A stretch of 64,000 bases of DNA from Flavobacterium sp. CFS9 (GTDB lineage Bacteria > Bacteroidota > Bacteroidia > Flavobacteriales > Flavobacteriaceae), in NCBI RefSeq assembly GCF_041154745.1, contig NZ_AP031573.1, forward strand, positions 496,001 to 560,000, given 5' to 3'. The notes beneath the pieces were generated by a model. The model did not search any database. It was not told where the DNA came from and saw only the letters and a program-made list of their open reading frames with translations. Positions 18,392 through 27,914 of the stretch are shown one piece after another. A program made the translations under genes and the position numbers. The first letter of the stretch is position 1. The number at the start of each line of letters is the position of its first letter.

Positions 18392-20374
18392 ATGAAAAAT
18401 CTAACCAAAACAATAACCTTATTATTCCTGTTCACCACCTTTTATTTTTCCCATGCTCAGGAAAATCCCGTGAACAAGGAAAGTTTTAATGTGGTCAACC
18501 TGTACTATCCGGGCTTAGAAAAAGTAAATCAGCTTTACAATTCCGGCAAATACGATGAAGCCGCAAGAGCCTTGCTTACGTATTACCGCGAGCGAAAAAA
18601 CATCAAAAATCCTGATTTTAATGTGGGTGATGAAGCCCGATTTAGAGGGAAAGATATCGGAAAAGCCAATCAATTAAAGGCCGATAATGCTTTATTGCAT
18701 CAGTTTCAGCCTCACAAAGGTTATGGCTATTTTGATTACGGAACCGATATTAACTGGGATTTCTGGCCAGTCAAAGACAATGAAGTACGCTGGCAGCTTC
18801 ACCGCGTTACCTGGTGGCAGCCCATGGGAATGGCTTACAGAAGCAGCGCCGACGAAAAATACGCCAAAGAATGGATCTTTCAATTTCGCGATTGGGAGAA
18901 GAAAAACTATTTAGGACGTTCAAAAGAAAACGATCAGATTGCCTGGCGTCCGTTAGAAGTATCAGAACGCATACAAAGCCTTCCGGGAACCTTCAATTTA
19001 TTTGTGGTTTCGGCACATTTTACCCCTGCTTTTCTTATGGAATTCCTGAACAGTTTTTCGAAGCAGACGGCCTATATCCCTAAAAACTACAGCAAAGAAG
19101 GCAATCATTTATTATTTGAAGCACAGCGTGTTTTGGGAGCAGGAGCTTCTTTTCCCGAACTCAAAGCAGCGGAAGAATGGCGCAAAAGCGGCATTGAAAT
19201 ACTCAATCGTGAAATCAAATTACAAGTTCTTCCTGACGGGATGCAATGGGAACTCTCACCCATTTATCACGTTGCCTGTATTGACATCTTTTTAAAAGCG
19301 TATAAATCGGCTAAAATGGCCGGAGTCGAAAAAGAATTTCCGGAATCTTACAGCAAGACCATCGAAAAAATGATAGTTGCAACCGCTAACCTCTCTTTCC
19401 CTGATTACAGTACGCCTATGTTTGGCGATTCATGGACGTTTGATAAAAATGCGCGAATTAAACAATTTCTGACTTGGGCAAAAATGTTCCCTGAAAACGG
19501 ACTTCTTCACTATTTTGGTACCGCCGGAGCCGAAGGAAAATTACCCGATTACAAATCCCACGCCTTGCCAGACGGAGGTTTTTATACTTTTAGAAACGGA
19601 TGGAACGAACAATCGACTGTTATGATTGTTAAAGCGGGACCTTCTGCTGAATTTCATGCACAACCGGATAACGGTACTTTTGAACTTTGGGTAAAAGGAC
19701 GCAATTTTACACCGGACACCGGCTGTTATATTTACAGCGGAGATGCTGAGGTAACCAAAATGAGAAACTGGTTTCGTCAAACCAAGGTACACAGTACGTT
19801 AACACTCGACAATCAGAACATGGTCATTACCAAAGCTGTTGAAAATAAATGGAGTACCTCAAAAAATCTGGATATATTAACCTATACTAATCCAAGTTAT
19901 ACTGACTTAAACCATCAACGTACTGTTCTTTTTATAGATCAGAAGTACTTTTTGATTCTTGATCAGGCGATTGGAAAAGCTACCGGAAACTTAGGGGTTC
20001 ATTTTCAATTAAAAGAAGACAGCAAACCTGTTTTCAACAAAACAAACAATAGTGTTACGACTACTTACGAAGACGGCAACAATCTTTTGATTCAATCCTT
20101 AAACACCAATAAAGTGGCTTTAAACGAAGAAGAAGGCAAAGTTTCTTATCAATATGCAAAAGAAATTTCACGTCCGGCTTTTGTTTTCGAAAAGGCTAAA
20201 ACCAATGGAGTGACACAGAGTTTTATTACGGTGGTATATCCTTATGAAGGAAATAAACCTCCTGAAATTAGCCTTAAACTAAACACAAACAATAATTTCG
20301 AAAAAGGCATTCTTGATCTCAGTTTACAAATTAATGGTAAGGTAAACGAGGTAAAAACAAATCTGAATAATTAA
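18392..20374 (+). CDS. hepC: Heparan-sulfate lyase, heparinase III (PL12)
   Basis: 660 residues with a signal peptide (1-22), an alpha/alpha toroid and a C-terminal beta-sandwich. The sequence is very close to the heparinase III known from Pedobacter heparinus in length and in long stretches (FQPHKGYGYFDYG, NEVRWQLHRV, FHAQPDNGTFEL). The catalytic residues are present as Asn238 (GNHLLFEAQR), Tyr292 (SPIYHVA) and His422 (EFHAQPDN), two positions earlier than in that enzyme. It eliminates at sparsely sulfated glucosamine-uronate bonds of heparan sulfate, in the periplasm. A terminator follows, ending the GH88-PL8-hepC block. Confidence 0.95.
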   Translation: MKNLTKTITLLFLFTTFYFSHAQENPVNKESFNVVNLYYPGLEKVNQLYNSGKYDEAARALLTYYRERKNIKNPDFNVGDEARFRGKDIGKANQLKADNALLHQFQPHKGYGYFDYGTDINWDFWPVKDNEVRWQLHRVTWWQPMGMAYRSSADEKYAKEWIFQFRDWEKKNYLGRSKENDQIAWRPLEVSERIQSLPGTFNLFVVSAHFTPAFLMEFLNSFSKQTAYIPKNYSKEGNHLLFEAQRVLGAGASFPELKAAEEWRKSGIEILNREIKLQVLPDGMQWELSPIYHVACIDIFLKAYKSAKMAGVEKEFPESYSKTIEKMIVATANLSFPDYSTPMFGDSWTFDKNARIKQFLTWAKMFPENGLLHYFGTAGAEGKLPDYKSHALPDGGFYTFRNGWNEQSTVMIVKAGPSAEFHAQPDNGTFELWVKGRNFTPDTGCYIYSGDAEVTKMRNWFRQTKVHSTLTLDNQNMVITKAVENKWSTSKNLDILTYTNPSYTDLNHQRTVLFIDQKYFLILDQAIGKATGNLGVHFQLKEDSKPVFNKTNNSVTTTYEDGNNLLIQSLNTNKVALNEEEGKVSYQYAKEISRPAFVFEKAKTNGVTQSFITVVYPYEGNKPPEISLKLNTNNNFEKGILDLSLQINGKVNEVKTNLNN

Positions 20375-20410
20375 GATTTTCTAATTCCCATAAAAATATT
20401 ATGTAATGCA

Positions 20411-20438
20411 AAGGCGTCTAAATTTAGGCGCTTTTTTT
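20411..20438 (+). terminator. Terminator after hepC
   Basis: GCGTCTAAATTTAGGCGC is nearly self-complementary (one G-T pair) and is followed by seven T residues. It ends the GH88-PL8-hepC transcription block. Confidence 0.75.
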
Positions 20439-20485
20439 CTGAAAAATCTACCGAAAAAACACTTCATAGAAGCAGCACATCAAGT

Positions 20486-20572
20486 AAAGCCCCAAAGGAG
20501 CAACATCTATATAGCAAAAGAATATTTACAAACAACACCCAAACAAAGCTCCAAAGGAGCGACATCTTTTGC
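20486..20572. repeat. Two copies of a 23-base intergenic repeat
   Basis: AAAGCCCCAAAGGAGCAACA at 20486 and AAAGCTCCAAAGGAGCGACA at 20545, each followed by TCT, differ at two of 23 positions. The unit belongs to the short intergenic repeats with a CC-n-AGGA-n-G-n-CA core that also occur at 40.6-40.9 kb. The open frame across it (20406-20666) overlaps the terminator and is not considered coding. Confidence 0.6.
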
Positions 20573-21312
20573 GCCATCAAATAAAAATTCCTTCACCCTG
20601 ATTATCCAATACAACCCAACCCGCTATTTTGCTTGTACAAAAAAACAAACACCCTTACTGCTTTAGTCAGTTTTATCTGAAAAGGGAGTGACAAACTGCT
20701 TTCTTTCCTTCATACATTCATTAAAAATTACATCGTTTTCGTTAATCTGTTATTGTCTTTAATTTAACTTTTACCCAACACAGGTAATCACAGAACAGCG
20801 CAGTAAAAACAGCGCTTTTGTGCCAAAAACAGAATCATAAAAACATTCAAAAATTTCAATTACACCAGTAATAACAAGGGTTTTAAAAACTCCATTCATC
20901 AAAATCAATAGTAATTTGGACATTTTCAAAACTGTCCTCTATAGTCGATTTATATATTTGTTTTTATTAAATCAAAAAAACATGACCAATTCCAAAAAAA
21001 TGAACCAGAAACTACAGAATCTATTTTTAATTGTCAGGCGGAAAATTCCGTTGCGAATTTAAGGAGTTAATAAATTGTTATAATTTTCGCCCAATAAAAT
21101 AATGAAGGCGATTTGTCAAACAAGAGTATGCACCAATAATTGATCCCAAACTTATTACAACGGTAATTCGGAATTTCGATCGAGCCCGCTCAACAGTCAT
21201 AAGAACAATAAGACAAAAGAGTGATGATAAATTCATTTAGCAAGATCTGATATCAACTTATATAACATCAATTAGGAAATAAGGTTCCCCTTATTCCGGT
21301 TTAAAAAAAATT
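20573..21312. other. Long leader region upstream of susC
   Basis: About 740 bases with no convincing gene. A TATATTTG at 20953-20960 fits the TAnnTTTG -7 element but lacks a TTTG at the usual distance. If it is the promoter, the susC transcript has a 5' leader of about 345 bases. The binding site of the hybrid two-component regulator encoded at 32 kb is expected here but I cannot define it. Confidence 0.4.
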
Positions 21313-24300
21313 ATGAAAAGGACTCTATTTTTATTTTTGCTGTTTGCCACCTGCAAAGTAATGTACGGGCAGGATATTATTACCGTAAAAGGTGTGGTAA
21401 CGGATGCTCAGAACATGCCTATGCCCGGAGCAACTGTTTCTGAAAAAGGAACCAAAAATGCCACTGTTACTGCCATGGACGGCGATTATCAAATTAAGGT
21501 AAAACCAAATGCGATCTTAGTCTTTTCGTTCATCGGAACTAAATCTAAAGAAGAACCTGTGAGAAACAGAACGCTTATCAATATTAAACTACTCGACGAC
21601 GCGAACAATCTTGATGAGGTAGTTGTAGTAGGTTACGGAACCAAAGCGAGAAAAGATCTTACGGGAGCTATTTCTTCTGTTAAAGGACAGGAGCTTGCTA
21701 AAATTCCGGTTCAAAATGTGGCACAGGCATTGCAGGGACGTATTGCCGGTATGCAGGTTACGATGTCTGATGGTACACCCGGATCTGAACCCTCTCTCAG
21801 AATCAGAGGCGGAACTTCGATTACACAAAGCAACGAGCCTTTGTATGTGGTCGACGGTGTAGCCCAAACCGGAGGATTGAGCTTTTTAGATCCGATGGAT
21901 ATTGAATCAATCGATGTGCTAAAAGACGCTTCTTCGACTTCTATTTATGGTGCGCAAGGGGCTAACGGAGTGGTGTTGGTAACCACCAAAAAAGCAAAGG
22001 GAGGAAAACTCACTTTAAGTTATGACACTTATGCCGGGATAAAGACTATTGCCAAAACCCTTCCGGTAATGAATCCTTACCAATACACCCAATTAATGTA
22101 TGAAGCAGCAACCGATGATGCCAGAATGCAAAAGTTTGTAAATGCTTTTGGTACTTACGATCAGCTTGAAGGTCTTTACCAAAACCGACTGGGAATTAAC
22201 TGGCAGGATGAGGTTTTTGGAAACGCTGTGGAAAGTCAATACCACAAACTAAGCATCAGCGGTGGGGAGAATGATACCAAATACAATGCTTTTTACTCGG
22301 TGAATAATGATCAGGGAATTATGTTGGGAAGTGCTTCGGTAAAAAATATTGCAAAACTAAACGTAACCAATTCCATCAGCAAAAAATTTACTGTCACCGC
22401 TATTGTCAACTACTCCAATCAAAAAATAACCGGATTATCAACAAACGATGGAGGAAATGCGCGTTTAAGCATGCTACAGAATTTATTGCAGTACAGACCG
22501 ACCATTGGAAAAACAGGATCTGATGAAGATCTTAAAACCCTAACCGTAGATCCGCTGGACAATCAGGATTCTCCAACATTCCAGAGTCCGCTGATTACAA
22601 TCGACAGCCAGGAAAGAGAAGCTATTACCCGATCGATCAATATGAGCTTACAGCTGCAATACAATATCACACCCAGTTTAATCTATCGCGGATTGGTAAA
22701 TTATACAGACAACAGCATGAAAAGCAAATATTTTAATGATTCCAGAGGTATACAAGCCATCAGAAGCGGTGGTGCAAATGGTGGGGTGACACACAATATA
22801 AGTACCCGATTAAATTACAACAACGTTCTGACGTACAACAAAACTTTCGGCAAAAAACACAAATTTGATGCTTCTCTCGGACAAGAATATATTTATAATT
22901 ATGCCGAAGGAATTACGGCTACAGCCTCGGCCTTTCCGGAGGTTAATTTAAGCTGGGACAAATTACAGCTGGGCACAATTGCCGGAATTCCATCAACTTA
23001 TGCAGAAGACGACAAAATGCTGTCCTTCTTTGGAAGAGCCAATTATTCGTTCAAAAACAAATATTTATTGTCTGCCACGTTAAGAGCTGATGGATCTTCT
23101 AAATTCGGAACAGAAAGTCAATGGGGTTACTTCCCTTCGGTTTCCGCAGCCTGGAGAATCATCGAAGAGCCTTTCATGGAGAAATTACCTGTCTTTTCTG
23201 ATCTAAAACTTCGTTTGAGTTATGGTGAAGCCGGAAATAACCGAATTGCCAATTATGCAGCTTTGGGGATCTTTAATTCAGGATCTTATCCTCTGAACAA
23301 TCAAATGAACATTACGGCATTTCAAAACAATCTTCCTAATCCTTACTTAAAATGGGAGGCCACAAAATCGACCAACATCGGTTTTGACTTAGGTTTTTTC
23401 AAGCAAAGAATAGCGCTTACTACAGAACTCTATGAAAACCGTTCTAAAGATTTATTATACAACACCCGCGTTCCGGCAAGTTCCGGTTTTAAGAAACAAT
23501 TTCAGAACATTGGAGCCACTTCTAATCGCGGTATCGAATTCACATTAAATACAATAAACGTAAAAACCAATAGCTTTAATTGGAGTTCCACCCTTAATAT
23601 TGCTTTTAATAAAACCAAAGTATTAAGTCTGAGCGAGGGCGAAAATTCACTTATTACCAACAGTTATACGGACAGAAACGACTACATTTTACAAGTTGGA
23701 AAACCGGTAGGTGTAATGTACGGTTATGTGAGAGACGGTTTGTATCAGGTAAATGATTTCGATTACAATGCAACAACCAGTACGTACACACTAAAGCCGG
23801 GTGTAGTAAGTGATAATATTGTGGTACAGCCCGGCTTTATTAAATTCAAAGACATCAGCGGTCCTAATGGTACCCCGGATGGTGTAATTAATGACTTGGA
23901 CCGAACCATCATAGGAGATGCCAATCCTAAATATACAGGAGGTCTGAACAATACGTTTAGTTACAAAGGAATTGATTTGAGCATATTCCTTGATTTTACA
24001 GTAGGAAACGACATTTATAACGCCAACGTATTAAACAATTCAAGACTGAATCTCGACAACTTAAACACACTGGCAATTTATGCAGACAGATGGACTACTA
24101 TTAATGCAGCGGGACAGCGTGTAACCGATCCTACTGAACTGGCTGCACTTAACGAAGGAAAAACCAATCCTGCCTTCAACGGAAATACTACGGGACGGTT
24201 GTACAGCGATATTATTGAGGACGGTTCGTTTTTAAGAATCAACAATATTAGTCTGGGATACACCTTGCCGAAAGAATGGCTTAAAAAATCTAAAATCTCT

Positions 24301-24465
24301 AATTTGAGAGTTTATTTTACAGCTTACAATCTTTATGTATTTACCAAGTACTCAGGCTATGATCCCGAAGTAAGTGTACTCAACAATGCCATTACCCGAG
24401 GAGTCGATTTTAGTGCATACCCTAGAAGCAAATCGTTTATTACAGGATTAAATATTTCGCTATAA
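21313..24465 (+). CDS. susC: SusC-type TonB-dependent oligosaccharide transporter
   Basis: 1050 residues. It has a signal peptide (1-19), a carboxypeptidase-regulatory-like domain at ~24-100 (VKGVVTDAQNMPMPGATV), and the SusC/RagA plug (LRIRGGTSI, LYVVDGV, DVLKDASSTSIYGAQGANGVVLVTTK). A long beta-barrel ends in GLNISL. It would import glycosaminoglycan oligosaccharides across the outer membrane using TonB energy. The SusD partner starts 16 bases downstream, and the flanking lyases and GH88 set the likely substrate. Confidence 0.95.
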   Translation: MKRTLFLFLLFATCKVMYGQDIITVKGVVTDAQNMPMPGATVSEKGTKNATVTAMDGDYQIKVKPNAILVFSFIGTKSKEEPVRNRTLINIKLLDDANNLDEVVVVGYGTKARKDLTGAISSVKGQELAKIPVQNVAQALQGRIAGMQVTMSDGTPGSEPSLRIRGGTSITQSNEPLYVVDGVAQTGGLSFLDPMDIESIDVLKDASSTSIYGAQGANGVVLVTTKKAKGGKLTLSYDTYAGIKTIAKTLPVMNPYQYTQLMYEAATDDARMQKFVNAFGTYDQLEGLYQNRLGINWQDEVFGNAVESQYHKLSISGGENDTKYNAFYSVNNDQGIMLGSASVKNIAKLNVTNSISKKFTVTAIVNYSNQKITGLSTNDGGNARLSMLQNLLQYRPTIGKTGSDEDLKTLTVDPLDNQDSPTFQSPLITIDSQEREAITRSINMSLQLQYNITPSLIYRGLVNYTDNSMKSKYFNDSRGIQAIRSGGANGGVTHNISTRLNYNNVLTYNKTFGKKHKFDASLGQEYIYNYAEGITATASAFPEVNLSWDKLQLGTIAGIPSTYAEDDKMLSFFGRANYSFKNKYLLSATLRADGSSKFGTESQWGYFPSVSAAWRIIEEPFMEKLPVFSDLKLRLSYGEAGNNRIANYAALGIFNSGSYPLNNQMNITAFQNNLPNPYLKWEATKSTNIGFDLGFFKQRIALTTELYENRSKDLLYNTRVPASSGFKKQFQNIGATSNRGIEFTLNTINVKTNSFNWSSTLNIAFNKTKVLSLSEGENSLITNSYTDRNDYILQVGKPVGVMYGYVRDGLYQVNDFDYNATTSTYTLKPGVVSDNIVVQPGFIKFKDISGPNGTPDGVINDLDRTIIGDANPKYTGGLNNTFSYKGIDLSIFLDFTVGNDIYNANVLNNSRLNLDNLNTLAIYADRWTTINAAGQRVTDPTELAALNEGKTNPAFNGNTTGRLYSDIIEDGSFLRINNISLGYTLPKEWLKKSKISNLRVYFTAYNLYVFTKYSGYDPEVSVLNNAITRGVDFSAYPRSKSFITGLNISL

Positions 24466-24481
24466 TTTAAAGTTTACAAAG

Positions 24482-26368
24482 ATGAAAAACAATATATTTT
24501 CCCGCAAAACACTTATAGCAGCCGGTATTACCTGCCTCTTATTACCGCTTAATTCCTGTGATAAAGAGCTTGAGGTTACCCCCTATTCTTACTTTACCAC
24601 GGCTAACTTTTTCTCCAATACCAACGAAGCCAACATGGCTACGCTTGGAGTTTACGAAACCATGTCGTCCATGGACAGTTATGGATGGAACATTTCGTTA
24701 ATTTTTGATGCTGATACGGATATCGAACAAATGAGCGGAATTGGTGCCGATGACTGGAGAACGATAGCACACTATCAGGGAATTTCTCAAACCAATACGT
24801 TCTACACCGTTTGGAGTAAATTGTATGAAGGAATAGACAGAGCCAATGTAGTAATCGAAAGAATTCCGCAAATGGATCTTTTTTCAAACGGCAATGCAAC
24901 TCAGAAAGAGCAGCTAAACCGATACCTGGGTGAAGCGAAATTCCTTCGTGGTTTCTATTATTCAGAACTCGTGCGTTTATGGGGAGATGTTCCGTTTAAA
25001 ACAAAAAGCTCACAATCCGGCAATAACTTAAAAGGAGCCCTTGTAGACCGTCAGGAAATTTATACCCAGATCATCAAAGACATGACCGAGGCCTCACTTC
25101 TCCTTCCGGAACAGCTGCCAACAGACGAGCGCATCAACAAATGGGGAGCCAAAGCCATGCTGGCCAGAATAGCTTTATTTGCCGGAGGATATTCTTTAAA
25201 CGCAGACGGAACAATGAATCGTCCTTCCAACTATAAAGACTATTACAAACTGGCTCAGCAGCAAATCAATGAGGTTATGGCGCAGAATCCGTACAAACTA
25301 AACCCATCCTACGCTAAAATTTTTAAAAACCAGTGTCAGCATGTACTGGAACCTACCGAGAATATTTTTCAGGTTGCTTTTTATAATCCGTCAGGAAACT
25401 TAGGAAACGCTTCCTGGGTGGGTAACTTCAACGGTCCCGCTACAGCCAGTGGTTTTTATCCCTCCAACATTTCGAGATGTTTAGTTCCAAAACCGTTCTA
25501 CAATAGTTTTAATCCCGCCGATCAGCGCAGAGACTTTTCAATTGCCACCTACTCCATCAACAATTTAGGAAACAAACTTCCGCTTTTAACCACCAATCAG
25601 GATGAAAGATGGACCGTTGGTAAATGGAGCAGAGAATATCAAACCAATGCAACGGCAGAAAGAGTTTACACACACATCAATTGGGTCATCATGCGCTATT
25701 CCGATTTGCTGCTGATGCGTGCTGAGGTAGAAAACGAATTAAACGAAGGCCCAAATACCATTGCTTACGATGCCATCAATCAGGTTCGCAAAAGAGCCTT
25801 TGGTGCCGACATACAGGGAAGCCGAATTGCTGTTGACTTAAAAACAAAAGGTTCCGGATATACCAATGCAGCCAATGTTTTAATACAAATCACAGGTGGC
25901 GGCGGAACCGATGCGGCAGCGGCAGTAATCAATCTTTCTTCAGGAGGAATCAATACCATCGGGATGTTACGTTCCGGAGATGGTTATACCACTGCTCCAA
26001 CGGTAACCATTACCACTACAGACGGAAAAGGTACCGGAGCAACTGCAACCGCAAGATTATTAGCGAAACCAACTACAGCCGAAATGAATTTAGCAACCGG
26101 TCTAAACAAAGACAATTTCCTTAAAGCCGTTCAGCAAGAAAGAGCCTGGGAACTTTCGGGAGAAGGAATGCGAAGAGCCGATTTGATCCGATGGGGAATC
26201 TTATCTGATAAACTAATCGAAACAAGCGCTGCAGTAAAGCAAATCCGATCGACTTACTTTTTCCCGGCCATTACCAACTTTGTGGCGGGCAAGCACGAAT
26301 TATACCCTTATCCGCAAAATGAAACCGATGTGAATAAAAGCATCACACGTCAGAATCCCAAGTACTAA
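24482..26368 (+). CDS. susD: SusD-type surface glycan-binding lipoprotein with a Gly/Thr-rich insertion
   Basis: 628 residues. The lipobox ends in Cys26 (LLPLNSC), and the SusD TPR-like core is seen in FLRGFYYSELVRLWGDVP, WGAKAMLARIAL and the C-terminal QQERAWELSGEGMRRADLIRWG. It caps the SusC transporter and captures oligosaccharides at the cell surface. Residues ~455-530 are an unusual insert of two related Gly/Thr/Ala-rich units (KGSGYTNAANVLIQITGGGG and SGDGYTTAPTVTITTTDGKG). It is inserted between two core helices just after the 'INQVRKRAFG' segment, making the protein longer than typical SusD. Confidence 0.93.
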   Translation: MKNNIFSRKTLIAAGITCLLLPLNSCDKELEVTPYSYFTTANFFSNTNEANMATLGVYETMSSMDSYGWNISLIFDADTDIEQMSGIGADDWRTIAHYQGISQTNTFYTVWSKLYEGIDRANVVIERIPQMDLFSNGNATQKEQLNRYLGEAKFLRGFYYSELVRLWGDVPFKTKSSQSGNNLKGALVDRQEIYTQIIKDMTEASLLLPEQLPTDERINKWGAKAMLARIALFAGGYSLNADGTMNRPSNYKDYYKLAQQQINEVMAQNPYKLNPSYAKIFKNQCQHVLEPTENIFQVAFYNPSGNLGNASWVGNFNGPATASGFYPSNISRCLVPKPFYNSFNPADQRRDFSIATYSINNLGNKLPLLTTNQDERWTVGKWSREYQTNATAERVYTHINWVIMRYSDLLLMRAEVENELNEGPNTIAYDAINQVRKRAFGADIQGSRIAVDLKTKGSGYTNAANVLIQITGGGGTDAAAAVINLSSGGINTIGMLRSGDGYTTAPTVTITTTDGKGTGATATARLLAKPTTAEMNLATGLNKDNFLKAVQQERAWELSGEGMRRADLIRWGILSDKLIETSAAVKQIRSTYFFPAITNFVAGKHELYPYPQNETDVNKSITRQNPKY

Positions 26369-26614
26369 ACAAATACTGTTTCTAAACCGTTAGATAAAAT
26401 TAATTTGAGCACATCGCAATGAAGTAAAAAATCATGCACAACAACAAAATGATAATGAAAAAGATTACAGTTATTTTGAATCGTTTAAATTATTAGAAAT
26501 AAATGATGAAACATTATTTAGAAATGAATAAGTTTATAACCGTTAATGCAGAACTTTGTTCTGCATTAATTGTTTGTAAGAGAAAAGAAAACACTAAAAA
26601 TAAAAAGGAACATT

Positions 26615-27580
26615 ATGGTTACCAAAAATGATGCACAAATGTCAAAATCGTACGCTATTGGAATAGACATTGGCGGTACTTCACTGAAATGTGGCGTTGT
26701 GAATGAACTCGGAGAAATTTTATTTTCATTTATAGTATCCTTAAAAGAAGCCCGCACCGAAAAAGAAATCATCAGCTTAATGGTCGATGCGATCACACAA
26801 TGTACCGATCAGTTAAACGAACCCATTGTCGGAATCGGAATTGGTTTTCCGGGTCTGATTGAAAATGACATTATCATTGGCGGAGGTGTTAACTTACCCG
26901 GTTTCGAACAATTAGCTTTAGGGAAAATTCTAAATGATTTAACAGGACATGCTGTTGTAATTGATAGTGATGCTAACTTAATGGGGCTTGCCGAATTGAT
27001 TTACGGAGCAGCCAAAGACAGTACCGATGCTGTTTTTCTGACCATTGGAACCGGAATTGGCGGTGCCATCATGATCAATAAAGGTCTGTACAGCGGTTTC
27101 AAAAATCGCGGTGGTGAATTAGGACATACGGTCATTCAGCAAAATGGTATTCCTTGCAATTGCGGTGGACGAGGCTGTCTGGAAACCTATGCTTCTGTAA
27201 CCGCTTTAATCAAATACTATCAATCTCAAAATCCTGCCGCAGACGAAAATATTGACGGTAAAACCATAATCGAAAAATACCTTGCCGGAGAAAATCATGC
27301 GATAAAAACCATGGAGCATCATTTTGATTACCTGGCTGCCGGAATTGTTAATTTTGTCAACATCTTCAGTCCGCAAAAAGTAATCATTGGAGGAGGTATC
27401 AGCGAAGCAGGTCAGTTTTATATTGACGAATTAACCCACAGAGTCAAAACCTTTGCCATCCCCATTGCCTTTGCACACACCCGTATAGTTGCAGCCGATC
27501 TGGGCAACAGAGCCGGATTATTGGGCGCCTGCGCCAATGCCTTTCAGAAATTTAAAAATCTGAAATGCAGTACGACATAA
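26615..27580 (+). CDS. ROK-family sugar kinase
   Basis: 321 residues from the ATG at 26615, chosen because it follows an AAAAAGGA sequence at good spacing and because upstream codons are weakly coding. An ATP-binding motif (GIDIGGTSLKCGVV) opens the protein. The ROK zinc motif is CNCGGRGCLETYAS, with a conserved 'GGELGHT' before it. ROK kinases phosphorylate hexoses such as glucose, N-acetylglucosamine, glucosamine or N-acetylmannosamine. Next to heparan lyases and a NagB fusion, a glucosamine or GlcNAc kinase that forms the 6-phosphate is the most plausible role, inferred from context. Confidence 0.88.
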   Translation: MVTKNDAQMSKSYAIGIDIGGTSLKCGVVNELGEILFSFIVSLKEARTEKEIISLMVDAITQCTDQLNEPIVGIGIGFPGLIENDIIIGGGVNLPGFEQLALGKILNDLTGHAVVIDSDANLMGLAELIYGAAKDSTDAVFLTIGTGIGGAIMINKGLYSGFKNRGGELGHTVIQQNGIPCNCGGRGCLETYASVTALIKYYQSQNPAADENIDGKTIIEKYLAGENHAIKTMEHHFDYLAAGIVNFVNIFSPQKVIIGGGISEAGQFYIDELTHRVKTFAIPIAFAHTRIVAADLGNRAGLLGACANAFQKFKNLKCSTT

Positions 27581-27594
27581 AAGAATATACTCGC

Positions 27595-27760
27595 GAAGGC
27601 GCAAAGATCTTAGTAAATTGCCTAAACGCACTGCGTAAAAAACTTTCCGACTTTGCGTCTCTGCCAGCAAAATCCACACAAACAACGTATCATTCTAATC
27701 CATTTAATCTGTGGCAAGAAACTTTGCGGCTTCGCGTCTCTGCGAGCAAATATTTTTAAG
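27595..27760. repeat. Degenerate flavobacterial intergenic repeat
   Basis: Two related half-units, one around 27628-27670 (AAAAAACTTTCCGACTTTGC... CTCTGCCAGCAAAA) and one around 27715-27752 (GAAACTTTGCGGCTTCGCG... CTCTGCGAGCAAAT), lie in the 334-base gap before the sulfatase. The CTTTGCG/CTTCGCG theme recurs near 48405-48435. The small open frames here are not convincing genes. Confidence 0.5.
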
Positions 27761-27914
27761 AATCACCTCACTAATTGCCCATTATTAAAGGTTTTAACTA
27801 AATTTAATATCATTTTAAACAAATTCAAAACCCCAATTGAAGCCTGATCCTTAAATTCGTTTTTGTATTTAAGAATTAACAACCTATAAAATAATCTATT
27901 TAAATCAGGCAGAT

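Noticed and set aside
20406..20666. Open frame of 86 codons downstream of hepC
   Set aside because: It runs through a terminator hairpin and two intergenic repeat copies, and its composition is unlike a protein.
26570..26614. Upstream TTG start of the ROK kinase
   Set aside because: The ATG at 26615 has a better ribosome-binding context and fits the family N-terminus.
27565..27847. Small frames between the kinase and the sulfatase
   Set aside because: They are in repeat sequence and carry no domain or consistent codon pattern.
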